Assembly (NCBI GenBank): GCA_017165825.1 | Contig: CM029376.1 | Span: 22,230,558-22,294,557, forward strand | Source of the DNA: Hepsetus odoe | Lineage: Eukaryota; Chordata; Actinopteri; Characiformes; Hepsetidae | Direction: 5' to 3' | Length of the DNA: 64,000 nt | Shown: one piece after another, positions 1 through 12,923 of the stretch | Layout of the letters: the number at the start of each line of letters is the position of its first letter | Position numbering within the stretch: position 1 is the first letter of the stretch | Position numbers and translations under genes: made by a program | The notes under the pieces: model-generated | Seen by the model: the letters and a program-made list of their open reading frames with translations, nothing else | What the model was told of the DNA's origin: nothing | The model's database searches: none

Positions 1-44
1 GATGTCAGGCTCTGGATAGGTGGCATATCCAACGCCCTGGGTCT

Positions 45-148
45 CTTGCTCAAGGGTACCTCAGAGTAACCTACTGGTTGGGGAATCAAACCCACAACCT
101 TCCCATTATGGGACCTAGCTCCTAAGCACTAGGCTGCCACTGCCCTGA
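45..148 (-). repeat. tRNA-derived SINE head, fragment
   Basis: Read on the minus strand, it opens with the GGGCAGTGGCAGCCTAGTG head (box A), has a box-B-like GGTTTGATTCCC and a GTTACTCTGAGGTACCC body. It is diverged and lacks a clear 3' tail. Confidence 0.6.
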
Positions 149-3100
149 GTTGAGTATACTCTTCCTAGATAGAGAGATGGATACAGATACAGACAATTAG
201 ACAGTTTTCAGGACTAGAATGGATGATGTGCTATGGTAATGCAAATTACCTTTTTTAAAGAAATTCTTTCTCCATTGTATTCGCTTTGTTTCATACCATG
301 TACTACTTTATTTCATATCGCATTGGCATTTGTGGCGACAGAGCTGCATATTTTTCATCCAGTTTTATTTATGACATTATTGCAAACATTGACTCCAGCA
401 CACCCCAAAACAGCAAAACCCGATAGCCAAAATGCTCCAATGATCCATGGATGGCAGTTGCTGGAGGCTTTAGCACTGTGTGTCTATTGATTCTTTAATG
501 TATTAAAGCTCCTGCCAGCTTTATTTTATTTCCTCACTTACACAGTGATCACTATTCCCCCAAACACACACACACACATACACACACACACACACACAAT
601 GATATATTTATGTATTTCATATCATTGCCCAAAAGATAAGACACTGTTTTCTACTGAGGCTGAAAAAGACAATGGAGTATAGATTTTAGGATTCATGGCC
701 TCTTGCTGATCTATCCCTCCAGTGCTCAAATCGGTTTTCCACTCTAAAACGAAGCTGATGGCCTTTCTTTTTCGAAGATTAATTTTTTCTCATTTGACCA
801 CTTCATTTGATGAAGTTGTTTTTCCTCAGTTCTTTATAAGAATGTCATCACCTTTTTTTTGTTCCCAAAACTCAAAAACAATTTCACAGACTGACTGTAG
901 CCCATCAAATCATTCTTCATACAATGATTCAATTAACCAATGCTGCACAAATGCACACCGAGCAGATAAATAATTCATAACAATAGGATTAAAACATTGC
1001 AGTCCTGGAGATTCATGAAAATGTTGGAGCGCAGCGTTGCCCTTGAAATGTACTCCCAGCTTATTGGCTTTCTGCACAAGACCCGTCTGTACCAACATCC
1101 ATAGCGTGTCTTTGCTGTCTGAAAACTCAGCAAGTGAGCATCAGCAACAAAGATCCCAGGCATGTTATGAATGCATCCCAGGTGAGCCACCAGTCTGTTA
1201 CTTTCCCTTCTTCATGTTTTATGTTATGTAAATGATGTCTGGTGAGAGAGAGGGTTTAAAAGTCACTGCTCAACCAAGAAGGTTTACATAATTATATCTG
1301 AAAATGGCTCTCCACTGAAACTCTCAAGGAAGGCAGGGGACCAAGAGCCTAAAAGCACATCCCACATTCCCTTCATATTCAATTCAGTTCCTATTCTTTT
1401 CAACTCAAGCTCTGTTCTTATGTCGGTATTGTGATCCTAGGGATTCTTTCCCTTTAAATGCACCTTGTTTGTGTTGTGAGTCAGAGCAGAGCATCAGTCA
1501 TTTTTTTTACATTTTTTTGGAGTCATGTCTGCGGACTTCCTGGGTTCCTGTTGTTCTCGAATTTTTTGTTTATGTCTAATAAAGCTGAGCACAAAAACCC
1601 TGGCTACGCGATTATGTTCAACCAACACGCCCCCTCCCCCATGACAGTTTGTTTCTTTTCTGTTTTTACTTTTACTTTACGTTCTACGCACTTTCGGCTC
1701 ACTTACAGCCCATATTATGTCCCTTTTCACTTTCACAACTTTTTGTTCAATGACACGAAATGCATTCTTTTCACTGCCTTAGGGCAAGACCAATATTAAC
1801 ATTGAAAAAGTTTTTGTCCGTTTGGGACTTCTCTCCACACGGAAATGTCACGCATCAAATCATGCCAAAATCAAAATGCTCTTCAAAGATGGGCAGGTTA
1901 ATGACATGCTTTCCCAGTGGAAAGGATTTTGTGTTAAAAAGCTTGTGTTTGCCATCAAGCGATCCAACACATGAAAGATGAAGGATGAGTTTCTCAGAAT
2001 TGCATTGTTGTCCATTTCTGTTCTGGCTTCTTTCGCATTCTTTCTTTTAATGTTACTATGTACAACTGATACACACCACTCAGGCATAAAAGACAAAGCA
2101 CTTTGTATTACCTGTTCAGTGTAGTATGATGGATGTCGGCATGCTAAATGCAGTTAGAAGCTCAGTTTTGTCTTTCAGGCAAGCCACAACAAAGTGCTGA
2201 CTGGACATTGTGTAAATTTTGAGACTCAGGTAGGCCTTGCTAAATACAGCAGTTTTCTGCACTATGTTTCAGTCAGAACAAATTCCTCGGGGCCTCCTAG
2301 CTTTTCAGGGAGGCCCTAATGATTTATATCTCTCATCCAGATGTATTCGATCAGGCAGATATGTCTGGCCCAAATTTTGCTTCTTTACTTTAAGAGCTAC
2401 GAGGCAAATGCCGCTAACAAACACAAGCAGATTATAATCACCCTAAAGTTTTCTTTGAATACAGATAAAACAGCTCCTCTCAACCCACTTTAATCACTCC
2501 ACTGAGGTGATGCCCACTTTTATTGACTGTGAATATGGTTTACCGTGAGCATGAGTTTATCTTTTTACTTATTGTTGTGGCAATGACAGCCATAAGTAGG
2601 CAGGAATTGAAGATCATTTCTCTCCAACACACCAATAAAGTTTTTCTCATTTTATAGCTTACAGTAGGTCAAACTGCATCCTTAACCATAAAGACTGCCC
2701 TGTTATCCGTTCCATAATGAAGGATCTGGCTTGAGCGGACTGAGAGACATTTCTGGGGATGGATTATTCTAGAAAGGATTTGGGTGAGTATTTATTTCTT
2801 GTGTTAGTCTTCCTTGTAGCTCCAGGTCCGAAGAAGCACAATTTGGACATCAAACACAAATAAAGGATCACTCTACTCTAAACACTCTAAACACGTCTGA
2901 CTGATGAACTTAATCTAGAGTCAATGGGAAATTGTTTAAGTTTGATGTTTTTTGAATGTTTTGATTGCTTGAGAATGAAATGTGGTTGCAAAAATGCTTT
3001 CAGTCCAGCTCCTTTAGGGTCAGTATAATTAACATTCATATTGAATGTTATGACAAGGGTTGTCACTTTCACTTTTTTTTTTTTTAAATACGGTGCTGAA

Positions 3101-4569
3101 TTCATGCAAAGATGAAGATATAAGGTTTTGGCCCACAGTAACATGCGGTTTTGATAGGACTTTGTATAATCATTGGTCTTTTAATATTTTTTGGGTGGCG
3201 AGGTCAAGGTCAGAGCAGGAATATCTCAGAAACTAAGGGAGGATATTGATTTATTGAGAATGGTTTACTTTTTAAACTCATTCACTATTCAGTATGAGGC
3301 TGCATATTAAACTGATGGGGCAACAACCGAAAGATTTATCACAGGGAATTTGAACAACACATACTTCACTGTTTCTTTATCAGGGTGTGTGTACCTGATT
3401 CATACACCTGTTGACTAAGTCATGAATCTTTAAATTCAATCAGTCCTCAAATAAGCATGCATGTCTGGTATTAAGTTTAGGGGGCATGAATAATGACCTT
3501 TGCTTAGGTAAGCTCCACCGTCTGTTAAATAGACTCTTGGGCATATGACCCATCACTCTTCTTTAAAACAGACTGACACATAAGTGTCCTTGGACCACCA
3601 CTCTTAAGCTTTGTCTTTGCAGCTGTCGCCTGCATTTTAAAATAATACAGAAAAAGCTTCTCTTATTTATCATGAAATTAAACCTATGCAGTTAACAGCA
3701 TCCTCATATTACCATATTCACCTCAAATTCCCTTATCAAGCAGTCTAAAATACTCCTTGCATTTGGAGAAAGCTTAAAACAAGAGATTGTTTTAACCCTT
3801 ATGTACACACTTTTTCCATTAATCCAAATGTAGGTGATCTGCTAGCATAAGGAGGGCCCGATGCATCCTCACTCTCCAGCAAACACAACATTGCCCTCTA
3901 TTGGGCACCAGTACTACACTTGCAGAACACAGGAAGATGGACAGCAGTGGGTCTGCATTATAAGATCAGGCATTTGGAAAAAAACAAGAAAATGGAAGTA
4001 GTTGACAGATCGATAAAGCTTGGTTCTCAGTGAAAACCTCAAAGAGGATCTTGATCTTGGCTATATCAAACTCTCATTTGGACAAGTTGGCTTGGAATTG
4101 TCCTGACTCAACAGCCCTACCTGTCAGTCTTACTGTTTGTTTATGTGTTTGAATTGTCTTATTGAACTTGACTGCTCCACTTAGTTAAGATTCAGCTGCT
4201 GCTTCATGGTCCTGGTCCTCCACTAGGCAGCATTGCTTGAGACAAATACTATTTCCATACTGTACACTGACACGCTCACATCTTCACTCATGTAATGTTG
4301 CAAACGTACCAGATAGTAGAACATTTCTCTTCCAACCTAGCTATGGATTCCAGTCTGCTTCAAACATTTCAGCTCAGACTGCCTTTGGAATAAGGCACAG
4401 TGCAGTGTAAACAGTCACAACACTGATCCTTTAGCAGTAACAAAAAAGGCAGTTGAAATGTACATTTTTGGAAAAATAGTTGGGTAAAAATGAATAACAG
4501 CTGTTTTTGTTACATTTTAAAACTATACCACTATACAAAAGTTAAATCAGAGAAAGAAAAACATCAAAG
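149..4569. other. Gene-free stretch
   Basis: Apart from the CA repeat and a solitary SINE tail at 3050-3083 (TGACAAGGGTTGTCACTTTC then poly-T), I see no exon with splice signals, no RNA gene and no transposon here. The short open frames have no recognisable protein content. Confidence 0.5.
564..598 (+). repeat. (CA)n microsatellite
   Basis: About 35 bp of CA repeat with one TA interruption. Confidence 0.9.
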
Positions 4570-4580
4570 GATGTAGAATA

Positions 4581-4837
4581 TTCATTCATTCATTTTCTGC
4601 CGCTTGTCCCAAGTGGGGTTGCAGGGGAGTGCTGGAGTCCAACCCAGCTCACACAGGGCGAAGGACGGGGGACATACCCTGGACAGGTCACCAGCCCATC
4701 GCAGGGAGGAGCGTGATGGGGATGGCACCTTGCTCAAGGGTACCCCAGGGCAACCTATTGGGAAGGGATTCAAACCCCAGATCCGCCGATCATGCAGCCA
4801 ACGCCCTAACCACTAGGCCACCGCTGCCCCCAAAAAA
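4581..4837 (-). mobile_element. Full-length tRNA-SINE with GATGGA-type tail and target-site duplication
   Basis: The minus strand carries the head GGGGCAGCGGTGGCCTAGTG, box B, the CCTTGAGCAAGGTGCC body and an L2-like tail (GCGATGGGCTGGTGACCTGT region) ending in GAATGAATGAAT. It is flanked by an 11-bp direct repeat, GATGTAGAATA, at 4570-4580 and 4838-4848, so this is a complete retroposition event. Confidence 0.88.
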
Positions 4838-4998
4838 GATGTAGAATAGGGCCCTTAAAATCTCCTACATCAGAAATAAGTCAGCAGGTATCCATGTCAA
4901 AGTTCTACAACATGTCTTATAAGATTGTCAAAGATTGTGGTTCCTTAAGAAGAACAAATACTCAGACGTTTTTGTATACTATTACTACTTCTCCAAAT

Positions 4999-5060
4999 AC
5001 TTATTATTATTATTATTATGATCAACAACAACAATAATAATAGTAATAATAATAATAAAA
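4999..5060 (+). repeat. (ATT)n/(AAT)n microsatellite
   Basis: ATT repeats followed by AAC/AAT repeats, partly inverted, so the two halves can pair. Confidence 0.8.
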
Positions 5061-6422
5061 ACCCTGCATTGGAACCTCATAAATAAACCATAAGCCTGAA
5101 GTGAACCAGTCGTCATAGTGCTGGTAGGTACAGCATGGTTGACAGCTGTCACTCACAGGCAACCAGGCAGAGCAGATGTGCCACTCACTCTGTATCTGCA
5201 GCTGACAGGAGGTGGCTGTCTCTGGCTGTGTCAGATGCTGACACAGCCTCTACAACCATGTGGCTCAGACTTTACCGGCACAGGACTTGCCAGCGTTCGT
5301 ACTAGACTCTAAACACTACACAGTGTCCTAACTACAACAGACCTACAACATGAGGTGGGAACATTTGAACAATTGTTCTAAAATTACAAACTAGTATAGA
5401 AAGTATAATTTACAGTACTAATGTCTTAACAGCAACCTTAATTTTTCAGTCTGACCATTTTGTGTGTGCAGACATGGTATGTAATCTAAGAAACTCACCC
5501 CACATATCTAATACTAGCTCAGTCCCATAAACAAGGACCCAGTGTATGAGATTCTTCCCAGAGGCGAGATTTAGAACTGATTTGGTACTATGTTGTTACA
5601 TGTCCCTCTCAACAAATTAGTCAGAATCGAAGGCTAAACCAGGTTCTCCATTATGTTTTAATGTGTTTTTAGTAACATAGTATGCATTTTACCCCTGCCG
5701 CAAGAGGCACTACACGTGTCCCAGTCTTCTGCAAACTGTGTCAAGATGTGTCAAGTAAGGCAAACAGTTAATCTTGATGATGTGTCAATTCCTCCATCAG
5801 TGAATAATCACTCTAGTTTAGGGCCTCACCTCCAGGTCCATCATAATGAGGTCACAGCGGACTCAGATGGTCCTCTACCGGGACAATGAGCTCATTAACC
5901 ATTCGGTTTCTGCTGCTGAAAGATTTTATTCCTGGAGTAAGGAGAAAAATACCTCTATGTTTATATGAAGAGTACAATATACATATGATTTTTAAAAGAT
6001 GTTGGTAGATTTTGGGCTCCTACACAGGTTTAACATCCAAACAGGGTCCGGATCAGGTGAAAAAAATATAATAAAAAATATCTGTAGGCAAATGTTCATT
6101 CAATGATTCTTCTAAAATAAACAAGGGTGTTCATTTAGAGTCTATCCTCCTTTTGCTGTGCTAACAGCACATAGCTACAAAGTTCTTATTGCAGCCACAA
6201 AAGCCCTGTAGGCAAAGTTTGGCAACTTCCACTCATGACCTCCTGATTCTACTGGCACTACTTTTCTCGTGAGATTCCACAACTTAAATGAATTAGAATG
6301 AGATTACTGGGGTTGCAAGCAAGTGAAGAGATGCTATTAAACAGATACTAAATGATCCTTGGTGTCTGGTTCTAAGAAAACATTGATAGTTTTCTATGAA
6401 ACTACAAGAACTTATATATACA
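5061..6422. other. Gene-free stretch
   Basis: No exon, RNA gene or repeat family is recognised. A donor-like MMDLE segment near 5830-5865 on the minus strand was examined and not accepted. Confidence 0.4.
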
Positions 6423-6615
6423 CAGCACTGTGCAAAAGTTTTAGGCAGGTGTGAAAAAATGCTGTAAACAAAGAATGCTTTCAAAAAAGGAAGTGTTAAT
6501 CATTCATTTTCATCAATCAACAAAATGCAGTGAATGACCAAAGGAGAAATCTAAATCAAATCAATATTTGGTGTGACCACTCTTTGCCTTCAAAACAGCA
6601 TCAGTTCTTCTAGAA
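6423..6615 (-). mobile_element. Tc1/mariner-type fold-back element, one arm only
   Basis: Begins with the terminal motif CAGCACTGTGCAAAAG, runs through TTAGGCAGGTGTG, and ends inside the arm after the segment that on the minus strand encodes the transposase C-terminus (LKAKSGHTKY-like). The second arm seen in the other copies is missing. Confidence 0.75.
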
Positions 6616-7483
6616 CAATCAGGCACCTTTATTGTTAAGAAGGTTCTTGAAGATAGGTACAAGGGTGACGAAGAGTCAAGATCAAGAGACGTTGGTAAAA
6701 TGCTGAAAAAGAAGACATGGGGGCAGAAATGAAGGAAAGAACAGAGGAAATGAGAGAGAATGATGCAGAAGCTGCTTTGTGAACATGTGGTTGACAAATT
6801 TAGTTTAATACTGAGCAAGACATCTATATGTAAATGTGATCATTTCCAAGAGACGACTCGAATAAGTGGTCAGATTGAAGAGGAAAGCCAGGCCTCTACC
6901 CTGTCTCCTATCATCAGCTACACACAGAGTCAGGATGACAGCAAATTACTAACTAGATTAGTGGGTGCTAAGAGGAATGACAGTGACAGGCGCTGCACAC
7001 ACAATAACCAGGGTGTCTGTTCACAGCACGTGAGAGCAGAGTATGAGCGCACCTCAGGCCATCCTGCAGGACCTGCCATCTCCTTTCCTTCCCCACAACT
7101 GTCAAACATATCACCTAACCTCAGGTGACAGTCCCTGGTCTATAAGCAGAGACCAAAGGAAACAATTACATTACGTTCATGTAATTAGTACAAGTCATGC
7201 TGCCTGTTGTTCTTTTTTCATTACCTTATGGTTGAGATCCACTGATGAAAGTGACTTTTATACCTGACCTCTGAAGTCAGGCATGGGTGTCTGTGTCTCC
7301 CTTAGGTACACTGCTCCACCCAGTGTTTCAATGAACTTAAAATAATAGTAAAAGGGGCAGAAATTTTGTGGGATCTATCAAGATCCTTGAACGAGAGCTA
7401 AATATGAATCAAAACATAATATTTGTTTCATTTAAATCTTTTTTTTTATTAGATAGAATGTTAATACATTTAAGGAGAATTAT
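6616..7483. other. Gene-free stretch
   Basis: Contains open frames up to 122 codons but with no recognisable domain and no splice-site support. No repeat family is assigned. Confidence 0.4.
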
Positions 7484-7660
7484 TGTTGGAGCAGTGGTGG
7501 CCTAGTGATTAGGGACTAGGCCCCAGGATCAGAAGGACATGGGTTCAAATCCAAAACAAGTAGGTTGCCCTGAATTACCCTTGAGCAAGGTACCGCCCCA
7601 ATCACTGCTCCCTGGGTGCGTTCAATAGCTGCCCCCTGCTGCACGTGTGTGTGTTCTGGA
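7484..7660 (+). repeat. tRNA-SINE, diverged, tail missing
   Basis: Head GCAGTGGTGGCCTAGTGATT, box-B-like GGGTTCAAATCC, then the CCTTGAGCAAGGTACCG body and a GCCCCCTGCTGCACGTG segment. It lies directly before a second SINE in the same orientation. Confidence 0.75.
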
Positions 7661-7666
7661 AAAACT

Positions 7667-7925
7667 GCTCAGCGGTGGCCTAGCGGTTAGGGCGTTAGCC
7701 GCATGATCGGAGGATCGGGGGTTCAATCCCCTTCCCAATAGGTTGCCCTGAGGTACCCTTGAGCAAGGTACCGTCCCCATCACTGCTCCCTGGGCGCTTT
7801 CAATAGCTGCCCACTGCTGCACGGGTTTGAGTGTGCATGGGTAAAATGCAGAGGTCCAATTTCGTTGTGGTTCATGTGTGCTGTGCCGTGACCTTGCAAT
7901 GACAAGGGTTGTCACTTTCACTTTC
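7667..7925 (+). mobile_element. tRNA-SINE with CACTTTCACTTTC tail
   Basis: Complete copy of the second tail type: head CAGCGGTGGCCTAGCGGTTA, box B GGGGGTTCAATCCCC, body CCCTTGAGCAAGGTACCGTC, a GGGTAAAATGCAGAGG linker and the end TGACAAGGGTTGTCACTTTC. It is the best reference for the diverged copies at 3.05, 16.3, 33.0 and 52.0 kb. Confidence 0.88.
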
Positions 7926-9900
7926 ATATATGGTCAGATAAGCAAAGCAAACCTTCACAATTACAGCCAATGACCTTTAGGGAACATTTGGCTTGGAGGG
8001 GAATAGAGGTAATCCCTAAAAGAGAGTCTGGGGAAAAAATGACACTTTCCACCATTAAGAATAATCGTGGATCTCTTATGCTTTGGGTTTGTGTGGCAGT
8101 TGGTAGCACAAGAAATGGAAAAATAGGTCAGCAATGCTTATGAGCTACAATCAGTGAAGAAGCTGAAAAAGAAGAGAAGCTGGATATTACTAAGATAATG
8201 ATTTAGAAAATGCTAAATCAACCTTGAATTACTTTCAGAATAGAAAGCTCAAGGTGCTTTCTATCCCCAGACCAGAAAATTATTAAAAATGATTTATTTT
8301 CGAGTGTTCATGCATGTGATATATGTATGATCTGAGACATTATTCATCCACATTATGTTTCTGTTTATGAAATCCACAGATCGTAAACACATTTTGCACT
8401 ACAAAAGCATGCTGTCCTTGACCAAATGGTAAAAAGAAAAAAGTCTTGTAATGTATGCCGAAGATGAGCAGACCTAAGGTGAAATAAGATGGAATCAGAT
8501 ATATTATTATAACTGATCCATCAAGAAACCTGGGCTTAGAGATGAAGGCACCTGCCTCCATCCCCATCTCTCATTTGTAATGTGCATGTCAATTCACTCA
8601 AATCACTATGCATTAAAGCTCCAATAAGGAAACAGTGTAGCAAGCAGATTAGATTGTCATATGGTGGCACAAGATTAGATTGTCATGTGATACCACAAGA
8701 GACAGCAGCAGCAATGGAAAATGCCACAAGACTACGATCATCAAAAGAATGACTATATTATGTACAATAATGCTGTTTCCAGTTCAGATTGTGGCTTTAC
8801 ATGATGCCAGATCAAGTCACGTTACATGTGGTGACTTATCAGATGGATTTTCTGCATTTCCACAGATTCCAAAACCTTGGAACTTCATTTCTTGAAGTCC
8901 AGGTACAGACGAAGTTTATTTTTACTATTGGGGGTCAAGCACCAGAGGGTTTATTTAATTTTGGGTTTCAAAGTCAAATACAATCCGAATGTTTTTATGC
9001 TGTCCTTGAAAGCAGTATTGTACATCCTGAGTAATCATCATAAACTATCATTTATTCCAGAGGCTTTATTTATTGTTTACCGGGAATTTTCTAAAATGCT
9101 TTTTGCATTATGTGAACACTTCTGTATGATGCAAAGTGGCGTAAATGACTTGGACTAAACATTATTAAAAAGTGCTTTTTTCCTTTTTTTTAAAGCCGTG
9201 ACATCAGAAATATTAGGTTCCTATATGATAGCAATCATTGCCTGCATCTATATCCACTACAGGTGCATCCGAATGGACTTCACAAGGCAGTAAAATTGGT
9301 TAATTTTCCAATATAAAACTTGTTTTGAGTGTTTTATTATGCAGCATCTAAATTTCAGAACCCAATGCCAATAGAAAATCCTCTAAAACAAAAAAAACCC
9401 CACCCAGCATGTGCTTTACAGGCCTCTTTCCCTACAAACTTCCATTACCATAAGTTCCACAACAGTTCCCTTCTATCTTAACAGCGGGAATAGCCAGTGC
9501 TTACCTGTACTCCTGCATCTCCCAGCATGTACAGCCCCAAACCAGAAGACTCCATACAGGTGCTATCATCATCTAGCAAACAGGAGACAGCACACACACT
9601 TGCACTCTCCTGCTGTCTGCATCCTTCCTTTCTTCATCTAAAACTCATTGGCCATGATCAACAGGAGTAGAACTGGGAGTAGAAAAGAGTGATCTTTCTG
9701 GGATACAGTGGGAATATATAAGCCATGATTCTTTCACAGACAAGTAGTGATTAGCCACATTTAGCCAGTTCTGTTATTTAATACATGTGATGGATTGTAA
9801 TGTTTAAATGCTTTTACTAATGGCTGCTGTTGTAGAAAAAAGCTCATATTTCCAAAATGACAACCTTACACAAGGAAAAGATCTAATTCATTGTGATGTA
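7926..9900. other. Gene-free stretch
   Basis: No supported exon or repeat. Short overlapping frames at 8.7-9.2 kb have no family resemblance. Confidence 0.4.
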
Positions 9901-10195
9901 CAGTACTGTGCAAAAGTTTTAGGCAGGTGTGGAAAAAATGCTGTAAACAAAGAATGCTTTCAAAAATGGAAGTTGATGTTGAGATCAGGGCTCTGTGGGG
10001 GCCAGAAGAACTGATGCTGGTTTGAAGGCAAAAGGTAGAAACACCAAATATTGATTTGATTTCGATTTTTCTTTTGTTCGCTCACTTTGCATTTTGTAAA
10101 TTGATCAAAATAAACAATCATTATTTATATTTCTGAAAGCATTCTTTGTTTAAAGCATGTTTTCCACACCTGCCTAAAACATTTGCACAGCACTG
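9901..10195. mobile_element. Tc1/mariner-type fold-back MITE, complete
   Basis: Ends are CAGTACTGTGCAAAAG and its inverse, CATTTGCACAGCACTG, with TA on the left and a decayed CA on the right. The inner arms both carry pieces of the transposase 3' end in opposite orientation. No coding capacity remains. Confidence 0.85.
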
Positions 10196-12836
10196 CATGT
10201 TAAAGCATGCCCCCCCCCAATATTATAAGTATTATAAGCAGGCCTAATTGTGAACTATTTCTTTTACCTTTTAAGCTTCATGGTTAATTCCATACATGGA
10301 TACACCTTTATTTGTATTTGAATCATTATGTTCATTAAGTACCTTTTCCGCAGAGTACTGCTCTATCTATTAAGTGGGAACAATAGAAACTGAGTATCAG
10401 GGACCCCAACTCCAACACCCTTTTTGATTGCTTCAGAAAAATTCCTGCTTTATCAGAGCCACACACAGGCGGTTTAATAGACATAAAGCCCAAGAGAAAG
10501 AAAAGTATCTCTCTGAGAGGCTTTACCCCAGTGGCCATTCTTCTTCCAGCACCATGCTTATCCTTACTGCCTGCTTTTTTGATTCAGCCCATACTCACAC
10601 ACTGTGCCCTCTTTAGACCCTGAACGGCTGCATTTTCTCAGAGTGGTGATTAGAATTCCGAATGCTGCGGGGTATTGTTGAGCTTGACCTCAGCTCTATG
10701 AGATCTGTGAATTTTGGAGTTATGTGTCGGGTTTAATTAGAAGGCTGTCAGATATTTTGTACTTGGAAAGCATGGAAAAAAAGGCTGCCTTTTTGTCTAT
10801 TTGACACACCACTGCTACTGTATTTGACATTCACACAGGCTTAGAGGTCCAGCCTTTCAATTACCCCTTTCAGGAAAGGTAGAAATCTTAGGCTGCATAT
10901 AGTGATGTTTCTTCTACCCTCATTTCACAGATGAATGCTATGGAGGCAAAGGCCCTGCTGACACTGTGATAGCAGCAAATGAACAAGGGTTTTAAATACT
11001 AATAGATGAAGTCACTGCCACACTTTGTTGACATTTAATTGCAATTGCATGTTATTGACATTTACTGTATTTGCTGATTTTATTCAGAGATGAACACTAT
11101 ATAGTTTGAAACATGCCACTAAAAAACCTAGACTTGAACCTCCACTCCAGAAGATGCAAGACAGAAGATGCAAGCCAGAATCTCTGATATAGGATATGCA
11201 AGGCTTTTTTTTAAACTTAGGCTGTTAAATTTGTTGGTTAATACGTTTCAGGCATGAAGGTGCAGTTATGCAACTTCACAGTGCTCAACGATCCTAAGTG
11301 CTCTTTGCTGTCTTCAAATGGTCTTTAGCTGCTGCTGGAAGACAGTAAAGGCATTTCTGATGGTCAGGGGGAAGTTTATTCCACCACTTAGGAGTCTTGA
11401 GGCAGGTCTGCTTTGGAGAAGTGAGAGGTCAAATCAGGATGAGCTTGATCCTCTATGAAGGCAACCTCTGATCTGTTGCTTGATTATTCCTGACAGGACC
11501 ATTTTTGGCAAATGTAAGCCTGCCTGATATCTAATGTTCAATAATGCCTTATACTTGTAAATTGCATAGCTTACATTCAAACCATTCCATTACCTGTAGC
11601 CTCCTAGAGCCTATAAACATTCATTATTTATGGTCATATAAACTAATAGTCATAGGCAGTATTCTTTAAATTGACCACTTTATTACTCATTTACCACTAA
11701 ATGGACCATACTGCGATGCATGGTTGTCTTTAATAGCCCTGAAAAATAAGGAGCTAGAGCATTGTCACAGCAGAAGGAAGCTCAAATGTAACCATTTCCA
11801 AAGTGTGTCGTACTAAAGAGTTATGGTAGGACTCACAGATGGAGGAATGCAGATCAAAAAGACAATTTAAAACCTCTCAAACATCTGTGACTTGTCAGAT
11901 CACTGCAATTAGACCATGGAGGTATGGCACCATTTAGCAATCAGCAGGATTTCAAAACCGGGTAAAAGACCATATGATAGGCAATCTGATAGAGCCACTC
12001 TTCAGTGCAAATCATAATCATGACTTGCCTAATCAGTTATGGGATTTTGGGACTTCCCCTTTAACAGGTTGACCCCACAGCTACCCCTTTCAAGCTTCGA
12101 AAAGACTGTGGTGATGAAAGAGAATGGCAGACAAGCTTACAATGGGTGGTCCACAGAGTCTCTAAACAACCAGACAGAGCAGCGATGACTAGAGAGAGCT
12201 GTGCATTGGGACCTATTCTGCCTCCAGGTAGAAAAAAACAAAAAAGGGGGAAAAAATCAATAGATGGTTAGATGCCAAACAGAGACATTTGAAACATGAA
12301 AGCACATGCCAACACCAACTTCCCAGGTCCAGAGAGAATATCAGTTATTGTATCATATATACTTCTCTGCAGGATCTTCAGCTAGAACTGATTACATGCT
12401 TGTACTTGACAGACAGCTCAATAAAAAAGTGAATCGGTCCGTGGAGGTTGATGAAGTGCATCGCCCTGGGATCCACCCACTCTTTCAAAAGCCGTTTTAA
12501 GCAGCAGGCCCTGTCTTCAGAAGAGGAGAGCAGGTGCATGTGCTCTTGTGTGCCCCTAAGATGTCTTTTGTCCAAGTATATTTGCCTTTTCAGCAGAAAC
12601 GATGTTTATTGCAGAACAAACCCTAAGGATACACTAACTGCCTATTAGTCCAGCAGCAAGGACAACTCTTTGCTGCAAGCCCACTCGAATGTAGTCTGCT
12701 CTTTTATAAGGGGTATCTAACGGAAATAGTCATTCAGAAGCAATGAATTTCCCAATGACACTAAAGGCAATAAAACTACTAAAAAGCAAAGAAAAGATGT
12801 ACCATAAAATAAAAGCAAATCATTCTGCCGTACTAC
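10196..12836. other. Gene-free stretch, possibly old LINE-like sequence near 11.3-11.5 kb
   Basis: No exon is supported. A GAAGTTTATTCCACCACTTA stretch near 11370-11390 resembles phrases common in fish non-LTR elements, but I cannot assign it. Confidence 0.35.
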
Positions 12837-12849
12837 TGCCCTCTGCTGG
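12837..12849 (-). promoter_or_regulatory. CTCF-like motif at the 3' border of adal
   Basis: The minus strand reads CCAGCAGAGGGCA, matching every defined position of the CTCF core consensus CCASYAGRKGGCA. It lies about 70 bp beyond the adal polyadenylation hexamer, where the gene block meets the gene-poor 12.8 kb to the left. Weaker relatives occur at 3887-3902 and 31382-31394. Occupancy is not known. Confidence 0.4.
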
Positions 12850-12917
12850 AAGGAAAAATTAGCCTCGTCGCATGAAGAAAATCATTAGAACAGACATTTA
12901 TATTAACAATGGCATTA

Positions 12918-12923
12918 TTTATT
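12918..12923 (-). terminator. adal: adal polyadenylation signal
   Basis: First minus-strand AATAAA after the adal stop, about 390 nt downstream; it gives a 3' UTR of ordinary length. Confidence 0.55.

Noticed and set aside
1458..1799. 113-codon open frame
   Set aside because: Hydrophobic and low in information, T-rich sequence, no recognisable protein or exon structure.
5825..5870. Minus-strand segment RCDLIMMDLE followed by gtgag, looking like an exon end
   Set aside because: A stop lies directly upstream in frame, no acceptor gives a sensible exon, and no neighbouring exon was found.
6760..7128. 122-codon open frame
   Set aside because: No family resemblance, no splice signals, and composition like the surrounding non-coding DNA.
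7667..7760. Possible functional tRNA gene
   Set aside because: Box A and box B are present, but the stem-loops are decayed and the sequence continues into a SINE body and tail.
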